Shown here: positions 1-10,055 of the stretch, one piece after another | Position numbering within the stretch: the stretch's first letter is position 1 | How the letters are laid out: each line of letters begins with the position of its first letter | From: Oehlia diaphana | Taxonomy: Eukaryota; Glomeromycota; Glomeromycetes; Glomerales; Glomeraceae | Direction of reading: 5' to 3' | Assembly: GCA_003833135.1 (NCBI GenBank) | Contig: QZLH01000226.1 | Coordinates: 111,904 to 125,113, forward strand | DNA: 13,210 nt | The notes under the pieces: model-generated | What the model was told of the DNA's origin: nothing | Databases searched by the model: none | What the model saw: only the letters and a program-made list of their open reading frames with translations | Position numbers and translations under genes: made by a program

Positions 1-112
1 AACTGATTTAATGAGCCATTCGCAGTTTCACCTGTATAAACGATTTATACTTAGACATGCATGGCTTAATCTTTGAGACAAGCATATGACTACTGGCAGG
101 ATCAACCAGGTA
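1..112 (-). rRNA. 18S (SSU) rRNA gene, 5' end, partial
   Basis: Read on the minus strand, the sequence begins with the universal eukaryotic SSU start, TACCTGGTTGATCCTGCCAG (112 down to 93). It continues through the conserved CATATGCTTGTCTC and AAGCCATGCATG segments and GAATGGCTCATTAAATCAG, and is cut by the left edge of the window. Only about the first 112 of roughly 1,800 nucleotides are present, so the gene runs leftward out of the window. RNA polymerase I would transcribe it as part of the 18S-5.8S-28S precursor. The first mature base is placed at 112 by comparison with the canonical start and could be off by one or two. Everything to the right in this window is upstream of this gene. Confidence 0.97.
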
Positions 113-720
113 TCTATTTTGTTTCAGCTAAAATGAATGGTTTCAAGATAACTCTCCACACGAATTCAATTAAGCTAAAAAATGCTCGTGAAATCATCAA
201 TTAAAAATTGATTCTCCACTCGCGCTTTTATTATGATCAATTTTGATCACTTCCGGTTTGACTATAACTTTAATTGATTCGCCGTATAAGCGATCCTTTA
301 AGGTAGATCTCATCCGGATTCAATTTGCCCAAATTCTTTACCTTCCCTCATTTGATGATTAAAAAATTTTTTTTTTTTTTAAACACCAAAGGTAATAGCA
401 AATTATATCACTGCGAATTCATAGGTATCGTTACCGAAAAATCACTATGATACTTGATTTGCGATTAATTTAAGATAAGAATAACCATCGGTTTATTAAT
501 ACACAACGTCTAAATATAACCTAATCATGAGTAAAAAAATCTCTGATTATATATAAAAACTTGAATAAATTCTATTCGTCGCATATCAAAAAGCTGATTC
601 TTAAAACCCACCTCTTAATACTAACAAATAATTAGATGTCAACTGATTAAAAAAAAATGTCTTACTCAAAAAAGATTACTACCTTCATTATGAATAATGA
701 CTGAAACGAGAGTAGAGTAA
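113..720 (-). other. Probable 5' external transcribed spacer / rDNA upstream region
   Basis: This stretch lies directly upstream of the 18S start and so should hold the 5' external transcribed spacer and perhaps the Pol I promoter; neither can be recognised by motif. No open frame of useful length is present. Two short perfect palindromes occur: atcaatt/aattgat (196-202 and 206-212) and tgatcaa/ttgatca (234-240 and 243-249). The sequence CTCCAC recurs before ACGAATTC and TCGCG (about 154 and 215). The first ~500 bases look less AT-extreme than what follows, as would suit a transcribed spacer, but the right boundary is arbitrary. Confidence 0.45.
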
Positions 721-2949
721 ATTTTTATATTTTTTTTTTTTTTTTTTTTTCACTCTTACTCTCTTACTATAGGAAAACGATTTTTTACATATTATTTTTC
801 AATTTTTTTTTTGAACCGTTAAAATATACATTTTCGATCGTCCAATTTGATCGGTGCTTTTTCGGGAAATTGAAAATCCATGCTTGAAATATTTTTCATC
901 AATTTTGTAAATCATTTTGAACATTTCAACAATAAAATACTGCGACTTTTTAACGAGGTTAAATTTCTCTCTTAATAAAATATCATCAACGCTTCACCTT
1001 TTTATACACTTTTCACCGAAAATTATTAGATTTCAATTTTTTCTACTCATAAAAGGATTTAATAAAAAGTTGATCTAGTAAAAATTTCTCTAAAAATATA
1101 TAAAAAAATGATTAATTTTATACAAAAATTTTCAAAAATTTTTCCATTATACTGTATATCCATATCCTCATTCCTTTAATAACTTACCTTCATGAAAATA
1201 AAAAAAAAAATACTAGTTAAAAATTATTAAATTTAATTTAATACGGTAAATGAATCATTAACTTCGTTTGTTTACCTTGGAAGAAAATGATTTTTTATTA
1301 AAACTTGTATTAAAAAATTCTCTTCCAAAGTTTTCAAATTTTGTTAAAAATCTACTTTTTCCAATCCACGACCATAATATCCTTGTTTTTCATTGCGAAT
1401 GTGTTCGTTAATTGTCAATAAAAAAAAACAAAGAAAAAAAAATTTTATAAAGTTTCCTTTAGGATTATTCCTTATTATTTTAAAATTCAAATGGGTTAAA
1501 AACTCATGAAATAATATCAGTAAATTGCGTTTAATAATTTTTAAAAATTTAAAAAGTTTTTTGATATAATTTTTTTATAAGGGCATTAAAACTTTTTATG
1601 AGCAATGAGTGTGCGTGAGAGAAAAATACTAAATAATGATCGTCGAACTATGGCATCATTATGATAAAAGAAATTTCGATATATTACGTTAACATACATT
1701 ATTTGTAACAAGATTCAATTTTATTTAGGAAATTTGACCTTTCCATAAAAATTACATTGTAATAAAAGATAAGAACATATGGCGTAATTTAATTTCGAAA
1801 TGCTAAACTGAGAGACGTGTCATGATTGCACCATGAAATATGTATTAGCATTTTTTCTGATACATATACCATACAAATACCTTGCATAATCAGACATCAG
1901 TAAACAATCCAGCCCAATAAATAAATAAATATGTGAAGTATCTATTTTTTCTAACATAAAATAAAAAAATAATTCATAATTAGAGTTGTAATTCTTCAAT
2001 CAAGATTTTACGGTAATTACGCACAATTCTCTACTCAAAGAACTTTATTTTGGCCGTTAATATTGTCTGCGAGTGCTTATGATATCAGACCCTCACTCAT
2101 GTGAACAGAAATGATTGAACCAAAGTAAATAGGCCATCTTGATAATCGATAAAAATTGGGGTCCTCCATTTTCCATAAAAGCGTCAGTGGTCTTAATAAA
2201 AGGTAAGGTAATTTTAGTCCAATTCCGTGCCATTCCTTGAAATTTATAGGCAGTCGCAAATTAATGAATAATACTTACCAAACATTGATATAGCTTACCT
2301 TCCCTACATCTGAACCAATCCAAATCATCGAAGAGTTTGTCACTTTTATCAACAAGAATATTTTTCAATCAAGTATCTTATGACATATTTGAGATTTGTC
2401 AATAATCTCCGCTAATGTAGATACAAGATTATTACATTTCCCGAATGTTCGACCTGTTCGTATCTAAATAGTAAGCGGAAAATTTTTTTGACAGAAGTGG
2501 ATATACTGTACTATATATATATAAGAAACTATTGTCGCACGAGCCTATGCTAAATATTAATCGGTAGTTGCAAAATCATCGCTGATCTAGTTAGTTAAAA
2601 TCGGACAGTACTAAAATTTTCATACCCCTTATTTGATTAACCTTAGAAAAATTGTCCCGTAAGAAGCCATTATTCTTGTGAAAGTTTTCATTAATATATT
2701 CTTCAAATATTATTTCAAATAGACTTGATCATGATGTGTAAATGTAAAGATTTAATGTTTACGGAATTAAAGTCTTGATAAATATTATGTGTAAGTACCT
2801 GCCATAAGTGCATCAACCTAATTCTCCAAGTTTGATTGCATTAAACCAAGAAATTTTTTGTAATTCCTGCCGCTCTTTAAGTATCTCTAATATTCTTTTT
2901 TATTACACACAACTATTTCGTCAAGGATATTGGAATTTCATCCCCAATA
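721..2949. other. AT-rich non-coding stretch, no convincing gene
   Basis: I see no supported gene here. The stretch contains long A and T homopolymers (21 T at 730-750), a (TA)n tract near 2511-2522, and one isolated stem (aaatgctaa at 1798-1806 with ttagcattt at 1845-1853). Minus-strand segments at about 2463-2299 and 2235-2093 give short protein-like frames separated by a GT-AG interval (2298-2236), but need a frameshift to stay open and match no family I know. They are treated as unproven. No tRNA or 5S gene was found. Confidence 0.4.
730..750. repeat. Poly(T) tract, 21 nt
   Basis: An uninterrupted run of 21 T lies in the spacer upstream of the 18S gene, directly before cactcttactctcttac, a pyrimidine-rich stretch. 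It is the longest homopolymer in the window. Confidence 0.9.
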
Positions 2950-3886
2950 TGGTCCGGTGCAAAAAGATTTGCACATTACTAAAAAAAGATAAGAGTCACA
3001 CTATGAGATAATTTCGTATGACCGAATATTATGATTTAAAATTTATATATATTAGAGCATAAACGAATAAATCTGCATTTTCAAAAGAATTTTTTTATTA
3101 TACTATATCTCATTTTCTTTTAAAATAAAAATACAATACTAATTGATAATAAAAAATCAATAAAATTTGATGTTAAATAAATACTTCTCTAAGCTAATTC
3201 TATAAGAAAAAATGATCTGAAACTTATATTACGCAAGCAAGTTGCTGAAATATCGGTGCAACTAAAGGTACAATTTGGAAGTATAGTGTTAAGTTAGAAT
3301 AAATAATGCAATGATACATTTTAAATTGTATAGATGGCCTAATATTTTAATCTAATAAAGACTTTTTAAAATTCTTATATATATAAATTTTGGATACAAA
3401 TAAAATAGTTAGGCAAAGTTTTACATATATTATATTGATTTAAATTAATAAAAGAATGTAATATTTTCTTGTACTAAAGTAATAAAATGTTACAATAATT
3501 AAATTTCTTTACACACAATTATTATTATAAAATTTAGCATATTTGAAAAATTATAATGGAGTAAAATAGTAAGTTTAAGTCTGTATTTAAACCTTTTATT
3601 TGTTTAATTACATGTTTAAAATACATTTAAAAAAATTAACTTATTAAATTTTAAAGAAAATCCTTAAAAATAATAAAAAATGCAAAAAAATGAATATTTT
3701 ATATATAATAAAAATATGCAAATAATTGATGACAATTTTGATGGCTATAATAATTTTAAAATATAATGTATAATTTAATATAATATTTTTATTTCCATAT
3801 TTCCCAACGCATACTGATATAATTTAAATAATATAAAAAAAAAAAATTTTTACTATTAATGCTTTTTTAAGGTGCAAACCGGACCA
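2950..3886. mobile_element. Candidate TA-flanked non-autonomous DNA transposon (MITE-like, 937 bp)
   Basis: The left end reads TGGTCCGG at 2950-2957 and the right end CCGGACCA at 3879-3886, an 8-bp perfect terminal inverted repeat. The repeat continues for 7 more bases (TTTGCAC, 2968-2974, against GTGCAAA, 3872-3878) once a 10-nt insertion in the left end (2958-2967) is skipped. The dinucleotide TA flanks both ends (2948-2949 and 3887-3888), the duplication typical of Tc1/mariner-type elements. The interior is extremely AT-rich and has no plausible transposase frame, so the element would depend on another copy. The short repeat and the TA flank in AT-rich DNA leave room for coincidence; the GC-containing ends argue against it. 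Confidence 0.55.
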
Positions 3887-4052
3887 TATTTCCCTATAAA
3901 AATTAATCGTCCGTAAAATGGAAATAATTAATAAATAACGGTTATATAGATGTTTAGTAATTTAACCATTTTATATATGTATTTTAAATGTTAAATATAC
4001 GGAAAAATGAGCCCATCCGTTTTATGTTTGAAATTTAAATGTAAATTATTTG

Positions 4053-4058
4053 TTTATT
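4053..4058 (-). promoter_or_regulatory. Possible polyadenylation signal of the Tnp2 relic
   Basis: AATAAA on the minus strand, about 35 nt beyond the TAA stop of the transposase relic. The placement suits a poly(A) signal, but the hexamer is common by chance in DNA this AT-rich. Confidence 0.3.
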
Positions 4059-4091
4059 AAATGTACTATTCTCACTAACCCATTCTATTAG

Positions 4092-7000
4092 TTATTCATC
4101 TGTATAATCTACATCCTTATCTATTACATAATAAGTAGTTTTAATCTGAAAAAACCCTACACAATGGTCTATAGCAAATGCATCAATGAATTCATGCGCT
4201 CCAAATTTTTGAAATGAAATAAGACCTGCACTATCTTCTCTAACATCTGCAGTCCAATGAATATACGCTAACATATAAGTTACTTTGTCAAATTCGTAAG
4301 CAAGATAATATTCAACCTGTCCATAAAATTTTTTCAATACAAATTCTGGTGTTTTCCGAGGAAATGAAGACCATCTATCCACTTCCATAATTACCTATAA
4401 ATTTATCATAGCAGATAAGATTAATGATAATAATTTCATATCATAAATTAATATAATAATAAATGTACCAAAACTGAGTAATTATTGCGAGCCCATTTGG
4501 ATCCAATCTGATGGCCCTTTTTCGTCTGTAGGCATCCATATTTCATGCCAAATGAAGAAAAGGACTATGAATTAAAAAAATAAATTATTTGATTAAAAAA
4601 AAGTCCTTTAAACAAATTTTCACATATAAAATTTGAAATTACCATTAACTTTCGGCCTCTAACATTGTGAGTCGTGGAAAAATGCTCTTTAATTTTTTTT
4701 AATTCTGACTGCCTAAGATTATGCCTTTTTGATGGAGATCGCAATACTTCTTCAGAATCAGATTGAGAATATGCAAGATTATTTGGATTGTGCTTGACTT
4801 CTTGTAAAGGAAATATTGCTGTATGTATATTTTGATAAAATTGTAAATGATTAAACATTTCCCATACGTGTATATTGTTAACTAGTATATTCTTGTAAGG
4901 GTGTACCCGTGACCGAGCTAAAGGGAGTAATATTTCACAGACTCTTTCAATCGGAAATTGCCATGTAGCCCAACATGGACCTGTGTTTTCTATACTATCG
5001 GCAATATGTAAAAGGTTGTGAAAGCATAATTTCATTGTACTTAGCCGCTCTTCCAAACTTTGATAATATTCTCTATAATAAAAAATAAATTAAATATCAA
5101 GATTATGCTATACAATTTGAAATTAAATTGAATAAACTACTTACTTTTCATAATAATTATAAAAAGACTGAAATAAAAATCTAATATCATTTATATCTTG
5201 AGATGTTAATGATAATTTTTGACATAAACGTACAGCCTTAACAAATTTTGCCCATCCTTTGTAATGTTTCTGTGGCATTCTACCCTTCAAAAGAGGCAAT
5301 GAATACATGGTAATCCAGGCAGCCCATTCTTTAGCTTTATAACTTTTATGGTATAATACTATATTGTGTGGTAGTCGTCCAAAACAAGTTGGAAACTCTT
5401 TTCATGCTTGATGCATTTCTTCACCAATAATCTTCAATTCAGATTGGCTAAGAATATAATCACCAATATTTTGATCACTATTATCATTAAAAAAAAGTTC
5501 CAGTCCATATTTGAACATGTAATAGGCAATATTCTCATATATAAGATGCATTAGATCAATCGGAAAGAATTTGGAAAATGAATTGCTTTAAGGTTAAAGA
5601 GTATACTACGCCCTATTCCTTATAAATAAATAATTATTAAAATTAGTATACTAAAACAATAAAATTTAATTAAGAGTCATATATACCAAACTCAGTTTCT
5701 AATTCTTTTCTTTCTCTTTTTGAATTTGCTTGGTTTAATTGAAAAATTCGATCTTTAAACTGCTTATGAGTTCGCAAAGGTAAATTTTCAGGATCATATC
5801 TTTCATATTCATTTTCTTTTTCCATAGGTGGTTTAGTAGGAAAATACACATGATTTAAGTAAATACCACGAATATCACAAAACCGGCACCCCTTATATGA
5901 ATTATGGCCAGTTAAATACATGAGTTTGGTTAATCCCGGAGTATCACCTGACCATAATAAAACATGTGCACGTAATAAAAATGTTTCATTTTTTAATCTG
6001 TCATAGCAATATATCCCATCTAAAAGTAATAAAATATTACTAAATATTATAACATCAAAAATTTAAATCAAAGAAAAATTACCTTCCAGTTCTTTTAATT
6101 CTTTAATTATAGGATACATAAATGAATTAAAGTCTTTGGGTTCTTTTGGGCCTGGAATAATTGCTGCTATTAAGAGATTTTCTTTTTTGACATGTTTTTC
6201 AGGACATATTGGTATTAATTATAAGGACAACCCAGCAATCATCTGTTTTTTGTTGAAAGATTTGGTAGCCATCAACAGAACCCATTAATGCAACATCTCT
6301 ATCATCTTCAAAATATCCATTAGATAAAAGTTTTTGGTATCTAGCGCCATCAAATATATCTCCAATTATTCCATCTAAACCAAATCCTTGACGACTTGTA
6401 TAATTTGCACGATATCTCAACTCTTTGGAACGTTTTGGATCTTGATATTGAATTCTAAAACGGTCTTTAATGGAAAAAAAGGCCATTTTTTGTCGTGAAA
6501 CATGTTTTCTAGTCTGAAATCTTGATGTTTGACAATATTCACAAAAATTATTGTCTTTATACTTTCCTGTATAAGCGCAACAAGAGTTGATACAAGTATC
6601 TACCCAGGTAGGTTTTATTGGAACAATTAATTTTAGTGTTTTTTTAACTTGAAATAAACTAATATCATTACCATTAGCTGCTACCATGGTTTGATGAAAT
6701 GCATTATCCGTTAAGTTACACTGAGATTTAACTTGAAATAATCTTAAAGCACAAGTTAATTTTTCAGTTAATTGTATCTCTCCTTCAAAATCTAAATTAA
6801 ATAAACGAATTAGATTTGAGTAAATACTTCAAATTATTTAATCCTTATATATTTTTTATACCTGAATTATCTGCAGGAGATTCACTTAATTCAGAAAGTT
6901 CATCAGTTACATTTGGAGATAATTCTTGCTCTACATCAGACTCATCAATATCATTAAAAAAACAATCATCTCATCCAGAAGATAAATTTATAAACTTGAT

Positions 7001-7387
7001 GATTCATTTAATCCATTTTCTTCCGACCTTTAAAATTGTATTTTATTAAAAATTAAAGTACTAAAATTTATTAAAAAATATACCTATCGACACTTGTATC
7101 AGATATAATATTAGCTTCAGAAACGTTAAAATGCAAAAAATCAATATTTTCATCTTGATCCATAAGCATAGAAGATTCACTTTCAGAACTAGAACGTACA
7201 GTATATCTGAAATACTTAAACTTGAGGTTGTTGAACTTAAAGTTGAGTTTATTTCTGCTGTTTTTTTTTCTTGTTTGCGATGTCTAGTTCTTGTAGATTT
7301 TGATATTAAACATCCAACTCCTTCAGTGTCATTTTGACGACATTTTAAACATGTACAAAGAACTTTGTTAGGTGTTTGATTTAACAT
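4092..7387 (-). pseudogene. CACTA/Tnp2-type DDE transposase (Transposase_21 + DUF4218), eight exons, degenerate
   Basis: Exons that join in phase: 7387-7084, 7027-6862, 6791-6083, 6019-5687, 5618-5145, 5072-4643, 4564-4469 and 4394-4092 (about 930 codons), with GT-AG introns of 56-78 nt. The N-terminus has a Cys-rich motif (CTCLKC...STRTRHRKQ) followed by a Ser/acidic linker. The Tnp2 core follows: DTCINSCCAYTG...CEYC, then SVDGYQIF, GDTPGLTKL, TGHNSYKGCRFC and PIDLMHLIYENI, which hold the likely DDE acidic residues. The DUF4218 part reads LCFHNLLHIADSIENTGPCW...FPIERV; the last exons read ARNNYSVL and EVDRWSSFPRKTP. Exons 4, 6, 7 and 8 are clean. Lesions: frame changes near 7204, in exon 2 (about 6985), at 6204 and at 5564-5566, and TGA codons in exon 2 and at 5402-5404. 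Cut-and-paste transposition is the family role; this copy cannot make full-length protein. Family assignment is strong; exon 1-2 boundaries are less certain. Confidence 0.88.
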
Positions 7388-7589
7388 GTTTAATATAAAT
7401 TCAATCCAATCGAAAAAACAAATAATTTGTTTAAATAGCTTAATTGTTTTACATATTTATACTTAAATGTATATAATTGACCTGATTAACTTTACATTAA
7501 CTTTTTAAAGATATAAATACGTAAAGTTTAAGTAATCTTTTCAAACTAATTAAAAAAACTACTAATTAATTATCTTATTAATTATAAAT
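7388..7589. promoter_or_regulatory. Divergent promoter region between Tnp2 relic and coiled-coil frame
   Basis: The 202 bp separate two start codons pointing away from each other (minus ATG at 7387, plus ATG at 7590). TATAAATA occurs on the minus strand at 7461-7454, 66 nt upstream of the minus ATG, and on the plus strand at 7512-7519, 70 nt upstream of the plus ATG. This near-symmetric pair would suit a bidirectional promoter. ACTTTAC...GTAAAGT also forms a small interrupted palindrome around the plus-strand TATA box. AT-rich composition makes TATA matches cheap, so the assignment rests mainly on the divergent layout. Confidence 0.4.
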
Positions 7590-8162
7590 ATGTCCAAACA
7601 TATCATTCAAAAAAATCCAAAAAAAAATTTTACTAAAGAGAGTTCAAAAGAGTTTAATAATAAAAGTGATAACCTTGAAAGTTCAGATAACAATAATGAT
7701 AATCAAAAAGAAGATATGTTATCAAAAATTTTAACTCGTATTACTGCCTTAGAAAATGAAAATAAGACATTGAAAGCTGAATTAAAAAATAAATCATCAG
7801 TTTCAAGTTCAAGAAATAAAGAAACTTCAAATATTATAAAGTCCAGTTCCAATAAATTTATTCAAAAAATGGATAGGGTGGTGCTTAAATTGACGTCCAA
7901 AAAGCATGCAGAAGTCAATCAAGCTCTGAATAAGAATCAGACAGTAATACGGAAGCAGAAGTATGTGAAAAAGATATTTACATAAAGATTGTAAGACTAA
8001 AGAAGATGTTTCACATGAAGATTGCATGACTAAAGATGCTTCACATGAAGGTTGTAAAATTAAAGATGATCTACCAATTCCAAAACCTGTCAACTTTACA
8101 AATTTGCATTCAAAATTGAACTTGGAAAAGAATGTATATCAAAGTTATGTGAATTTAATAAA
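7590..8162 (+). pseudogene. Coiled-coil, Lys/Ser/Asn-rich protein of unknown function, frameshifted
   Basis: Reading starts at ATG 7590 (MSKHIIQKNPKKN). A charged, Ser/Asn-rich N-terminus is followed by a heptad-like coiled coil around residues 44-68 (SKILTRITALENENKTLKAE), then a more ordered, basic patch (DRVVLKLTSKKHAEVNQALN, NQTVIRKQKY). The frame stops at TAA 7983-7985. Coding character resumes one base out of phase from about 7984 (KDCKTKEDVSHEDC...PIPKPVNFTNLHSK...VYQSYVNLIK), so a frame change lies between 7966 and 7984. A good donor (GTATGA, 8163) and acceptor (TTTAG, ending 8225) bound a 63-nt intron. The frame runs divergently from the Tnp2 relic and may be its partner gene in a CACTA-like element, or a host gene. 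I recognise no domain; coding status is likely from composition and splice signals only. Confidence 0.55.
7987..8070 (+). repeat. In-frame minisatellite, ~30-33 bp unit, 2.6 copies
   Basis: Three imperfect copies lie at 7987-8019, 8020-8049 and 8050-8070 (truncated). Each starts GATTG or GGTTG and carries (A/G)ACTAAAGA followed by TTCACATGAA. In the coding-like frame this gives a repeated motif of the type DC-TK-D-SHE. Unit differences are a multiple of three, so the repeat has kept its frame. Confidence 0.6.
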
Positions 8163-8225
8163 GTATGATATTAATTATCAAATATTAATTAATTATTTTT
8201 TAATGTGTTTTTTTTTCTAATTTAG
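8163..8225 (+). other. Predicted GT-AG intron (63 nt)
   Basis: Donor GTATGA at 8163, then an AT-rich body and a pyrimidine-rich tract ending CTAATTTAG at 8225. Length and sequence match the other predicted introns in the window (56-79 nt). The next exon would start at 8226, only about six bases before the inverted-arm structure at 8232. Confidence 0.45.
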
Positions 8226-8231
8226 ACTGTA

Positions 8232-8740
8232 TGACACCCGTCACCCATAAGATAGAAATTTATCTCATGTTGCCACCAACGTGATGCAGAGTTCATATAA
8301 TAATGCTTGGTTAAAAATAAAAGTTAGTATAAAAATCAAAATTTTTTACCAAAATTTCAATTTGCAATAGTTCTCCCATATTTCTATAAAAATAATTAAT
8401 ATTGCACTTTTTACTCATAAGAAAAAGGCTAAAAGAATGTGTTATGTTTTTAATACAAAGACGAATAAAATTTTTATTAAAAATTTGAACTTCAAAATTA
8501 TGAACTTCAGAATTGCAGAAATCTTGTCAAAAACCACTTGTATTTATACATTTTAAGAAAATTATTTCTATTATCTACTATCTTTTTCTACTAAAAATTT
8601 AAAAGATCTAAGGGAAAATAAAAGAAATTCATTATCATGTGACTATCTTGTGACTAAACTAAACTATAAATAGTATTTATCAGCTAATTATTTATCCATC
8701 GGTTAATTATTTATCCGTCAATTAATTATCAGTTATTACA
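8232..8740 (+). repeat. Left inverted arm
   Basis: Inverted partner of 9582-10055. The inner end contains two tandem units beginning taattatttatcc (from about 8685 and 8704) where the right arm has one, which explains its greater length. Confidence 0.8.
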
Positions 8741-9290
8741 ACTGCTTTCTATAACCTTATTGATCATCATACTTCTGCTGAAGTACAATATAAAAACCTT
8801 GATAAAAAAACTAAAGCTGGTATTATTCGCAAATTTAAGAAAGATAATCCTCATTTTCCAAATTGCATTAGTGATTGGGCCTTAATATATCTTATGCATC
8901 ATAATATAAATTTTAATTGTATGTATTATATTACATAATTAATATTTTTACATTTGTAATAAATATAAGTTACTAAATAATGAATTGTTTTTTATAGGTG
9001 ATAATATCCACCATCAGAATACAAACAAAAGGCGAGCTATGAAAAATAAACCAGTTAATAAAAGGTGTGCAAAAAATAATGTTATATACGCAAAATACCT
9101 GGTAATAGTACTGAAGAGCCTATAATACAAGATATCTATCAGCAGTCTGAATAGTCTGAAGAAGATTTTAATAGTGATGACGAAGCAAGAAATCCAGAAT
9201 GTGAAGATCATGAAAAGCAAAATGATGATGAGTTAGTACTATGTGATTCAACTAAATTAATAAATTGGATGAATAAATGAACTCTTCTGT
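8741..9290 (+). pseudogene. Degenerate intron-containing gene fragment between the inverted arms, unknown product
   Basis: The first exon piece (about 8741-8918) reads TAFYNLIDHHTSAEVQYK... and ...KFKKDNPHFPNCISDWALIY; the frame is closed by a TAA just upstream and has no ATG, so the 5' end is missing. A clean intron follows (GTATGT at 8919 to TTTATAG at 8997, 79 nt). The second exon, from 8998, joins in phase (CDNIHHQNTNKRRAMKNK). It slips by one base near an A run at about 9069-9077, continues in another frame (IPGNSTEEPIIQDIY), meets TAG at 9152-9154 and ends with an acidic tail (SEEDFNSDDEARNPECEDHE). Short coding-like traces also occur at 9372-9477, with a TAG. I do not recognise the family. 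The basic, helical first part and acidic tail could suit a nuclear protein, which is conjecture. Confidence 0.5.
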
Positions 9291-9581
9291 GTATGTATAA
9301 AATAAATTATTTGATTAATAATTAACTGGAATAATGGAGATAACATACATGTTTATTTTTTTTAAATATTAGGAATGTCAAATCAAATTCATGATGAAGC
9401 AATAGAAATAAAGTATCTATAGAAAAATAGCAAATTGAAAAACAGAACAAATTGCCAAATAAATCTTCAAATTTATATGTATCTTTTAAATGTATAATAA
9501 ATAATTGATTTTATTAATATTTATTCTGTTAACATTAGAAAATCAACACCACAGCCAACACTTTATTGTGATAACTAATGG

Positions 9582-10055
9582 TGTAATAACCAATGGATAA
9601 ATAATTAGCCAATAAATATTATTTATAGTTTAGTTTAGTCACAAGATAATCATATGATAATGTATTTTTTTATTTTTCTTAAATTTTCTAAATTTTTAGT
9701 AAAAAGGATAGTAAATATTAGAAATAATTTTCTTAAAATGTATAAATACAAGTGGTTTTTGATAAGATTTCCACAGTTCATAATTTTTTTAGTTCAATAT
9801 ATAATTCGTAATAAAAATTAAATTCATCTTTATATTAAAAATATAACACATTCTTTTAGCCTTTTTCTTATGATGAAAAGGTGCAATATTAATTATTTTT
9901 ATATGAAATTTGAGGAAACTATTGCAAATTGAAATTTTGGTAAGAAATTTAAATTTTGTTTTAATTTTTATTTTAACCAAGCATTATTTTACGAACTCAG
10001 CATCACGTCAGTGGTAACATGAGATAAATTTTTATTTTATGGGCAACAGGTGTCA
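9582..10055 (-). repeat. Right inverted arm
   Basis: Inverted partner of 8232-8740; outer tip GGTGTCA at 10049-10055, the complement of the left tip TGACACC at 8232-8238. Confidence 0.8.

Larger units (their letters stand above)
8232..10055. mobile_element. 1.8-kb element with ~0.5-kb terminal inverted arms carrying a gene fragment
   Basis: The left arm (8232-8740) and the reverse complement of the right arm (9582-10055) match over nearly their whole length, by eye roughly 80-85% with small indels. Shared landmarks are the tip TGACACC, CCCATAA, TTTATCTCATGTT, AATGCTTGGTTAAAA, AAGAAAAAGGCTAAAAGAAT, CCACTTGTATTTATACATTT and CTTGTGACTAAACTAAACTA. The left arm has one extra copy of a ~26-nt TAATTATTTATCC-type unit at its inner end. 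The 841-bp middle holds intron-containing coding remnants and no recognisable transposase. No target-site duplication is clear, so the outer ends may shift by about 10 bp. It may be a long-TIR or foldback element, or two inverted copies of a ~490-bp MITE that trapped the middle. Confidence 0.7.

Noticed and set aside
443..455. CACTA at the left as a possible terminus of the Tnp2 element
   Set aside because: A single 5-mer in the rDNA spacer, with no matching TAGTG end, no subterminal repeats and no duplication.
2077..2259. 60-codon minus-strand open frame
   Set aside because: No family resemblance, and a different frame of the same strand looks more coding-like; not supportable as a gene.
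2447..2456. GTTCGACCT resembling a tRNA B box
   Set aside because: The final conserved C is missing, and no A box or cloverleaf can be drawn around it.
2808..3011. 67-codon plus-strand open frame
   Set aside because: It crosses the left end of the TA-flanked element at 2950 and has no recognisable features.
6816..7049. 77-codon plus-strand open frame
   Set aside because: Antisense to exon 2 and an intron of the Tnp2 relic; the serine runs mirror the acidic/serine linker on the other strand.
9014..9220. 68-codon minus-strand frame rich in Phe/Leu that resembles a membrane protein
   Set aside because: Antisense to the Lys/Glu-rich second exon of the captured gene fragment; hydrophobic runs are the complement of A-rich codons.
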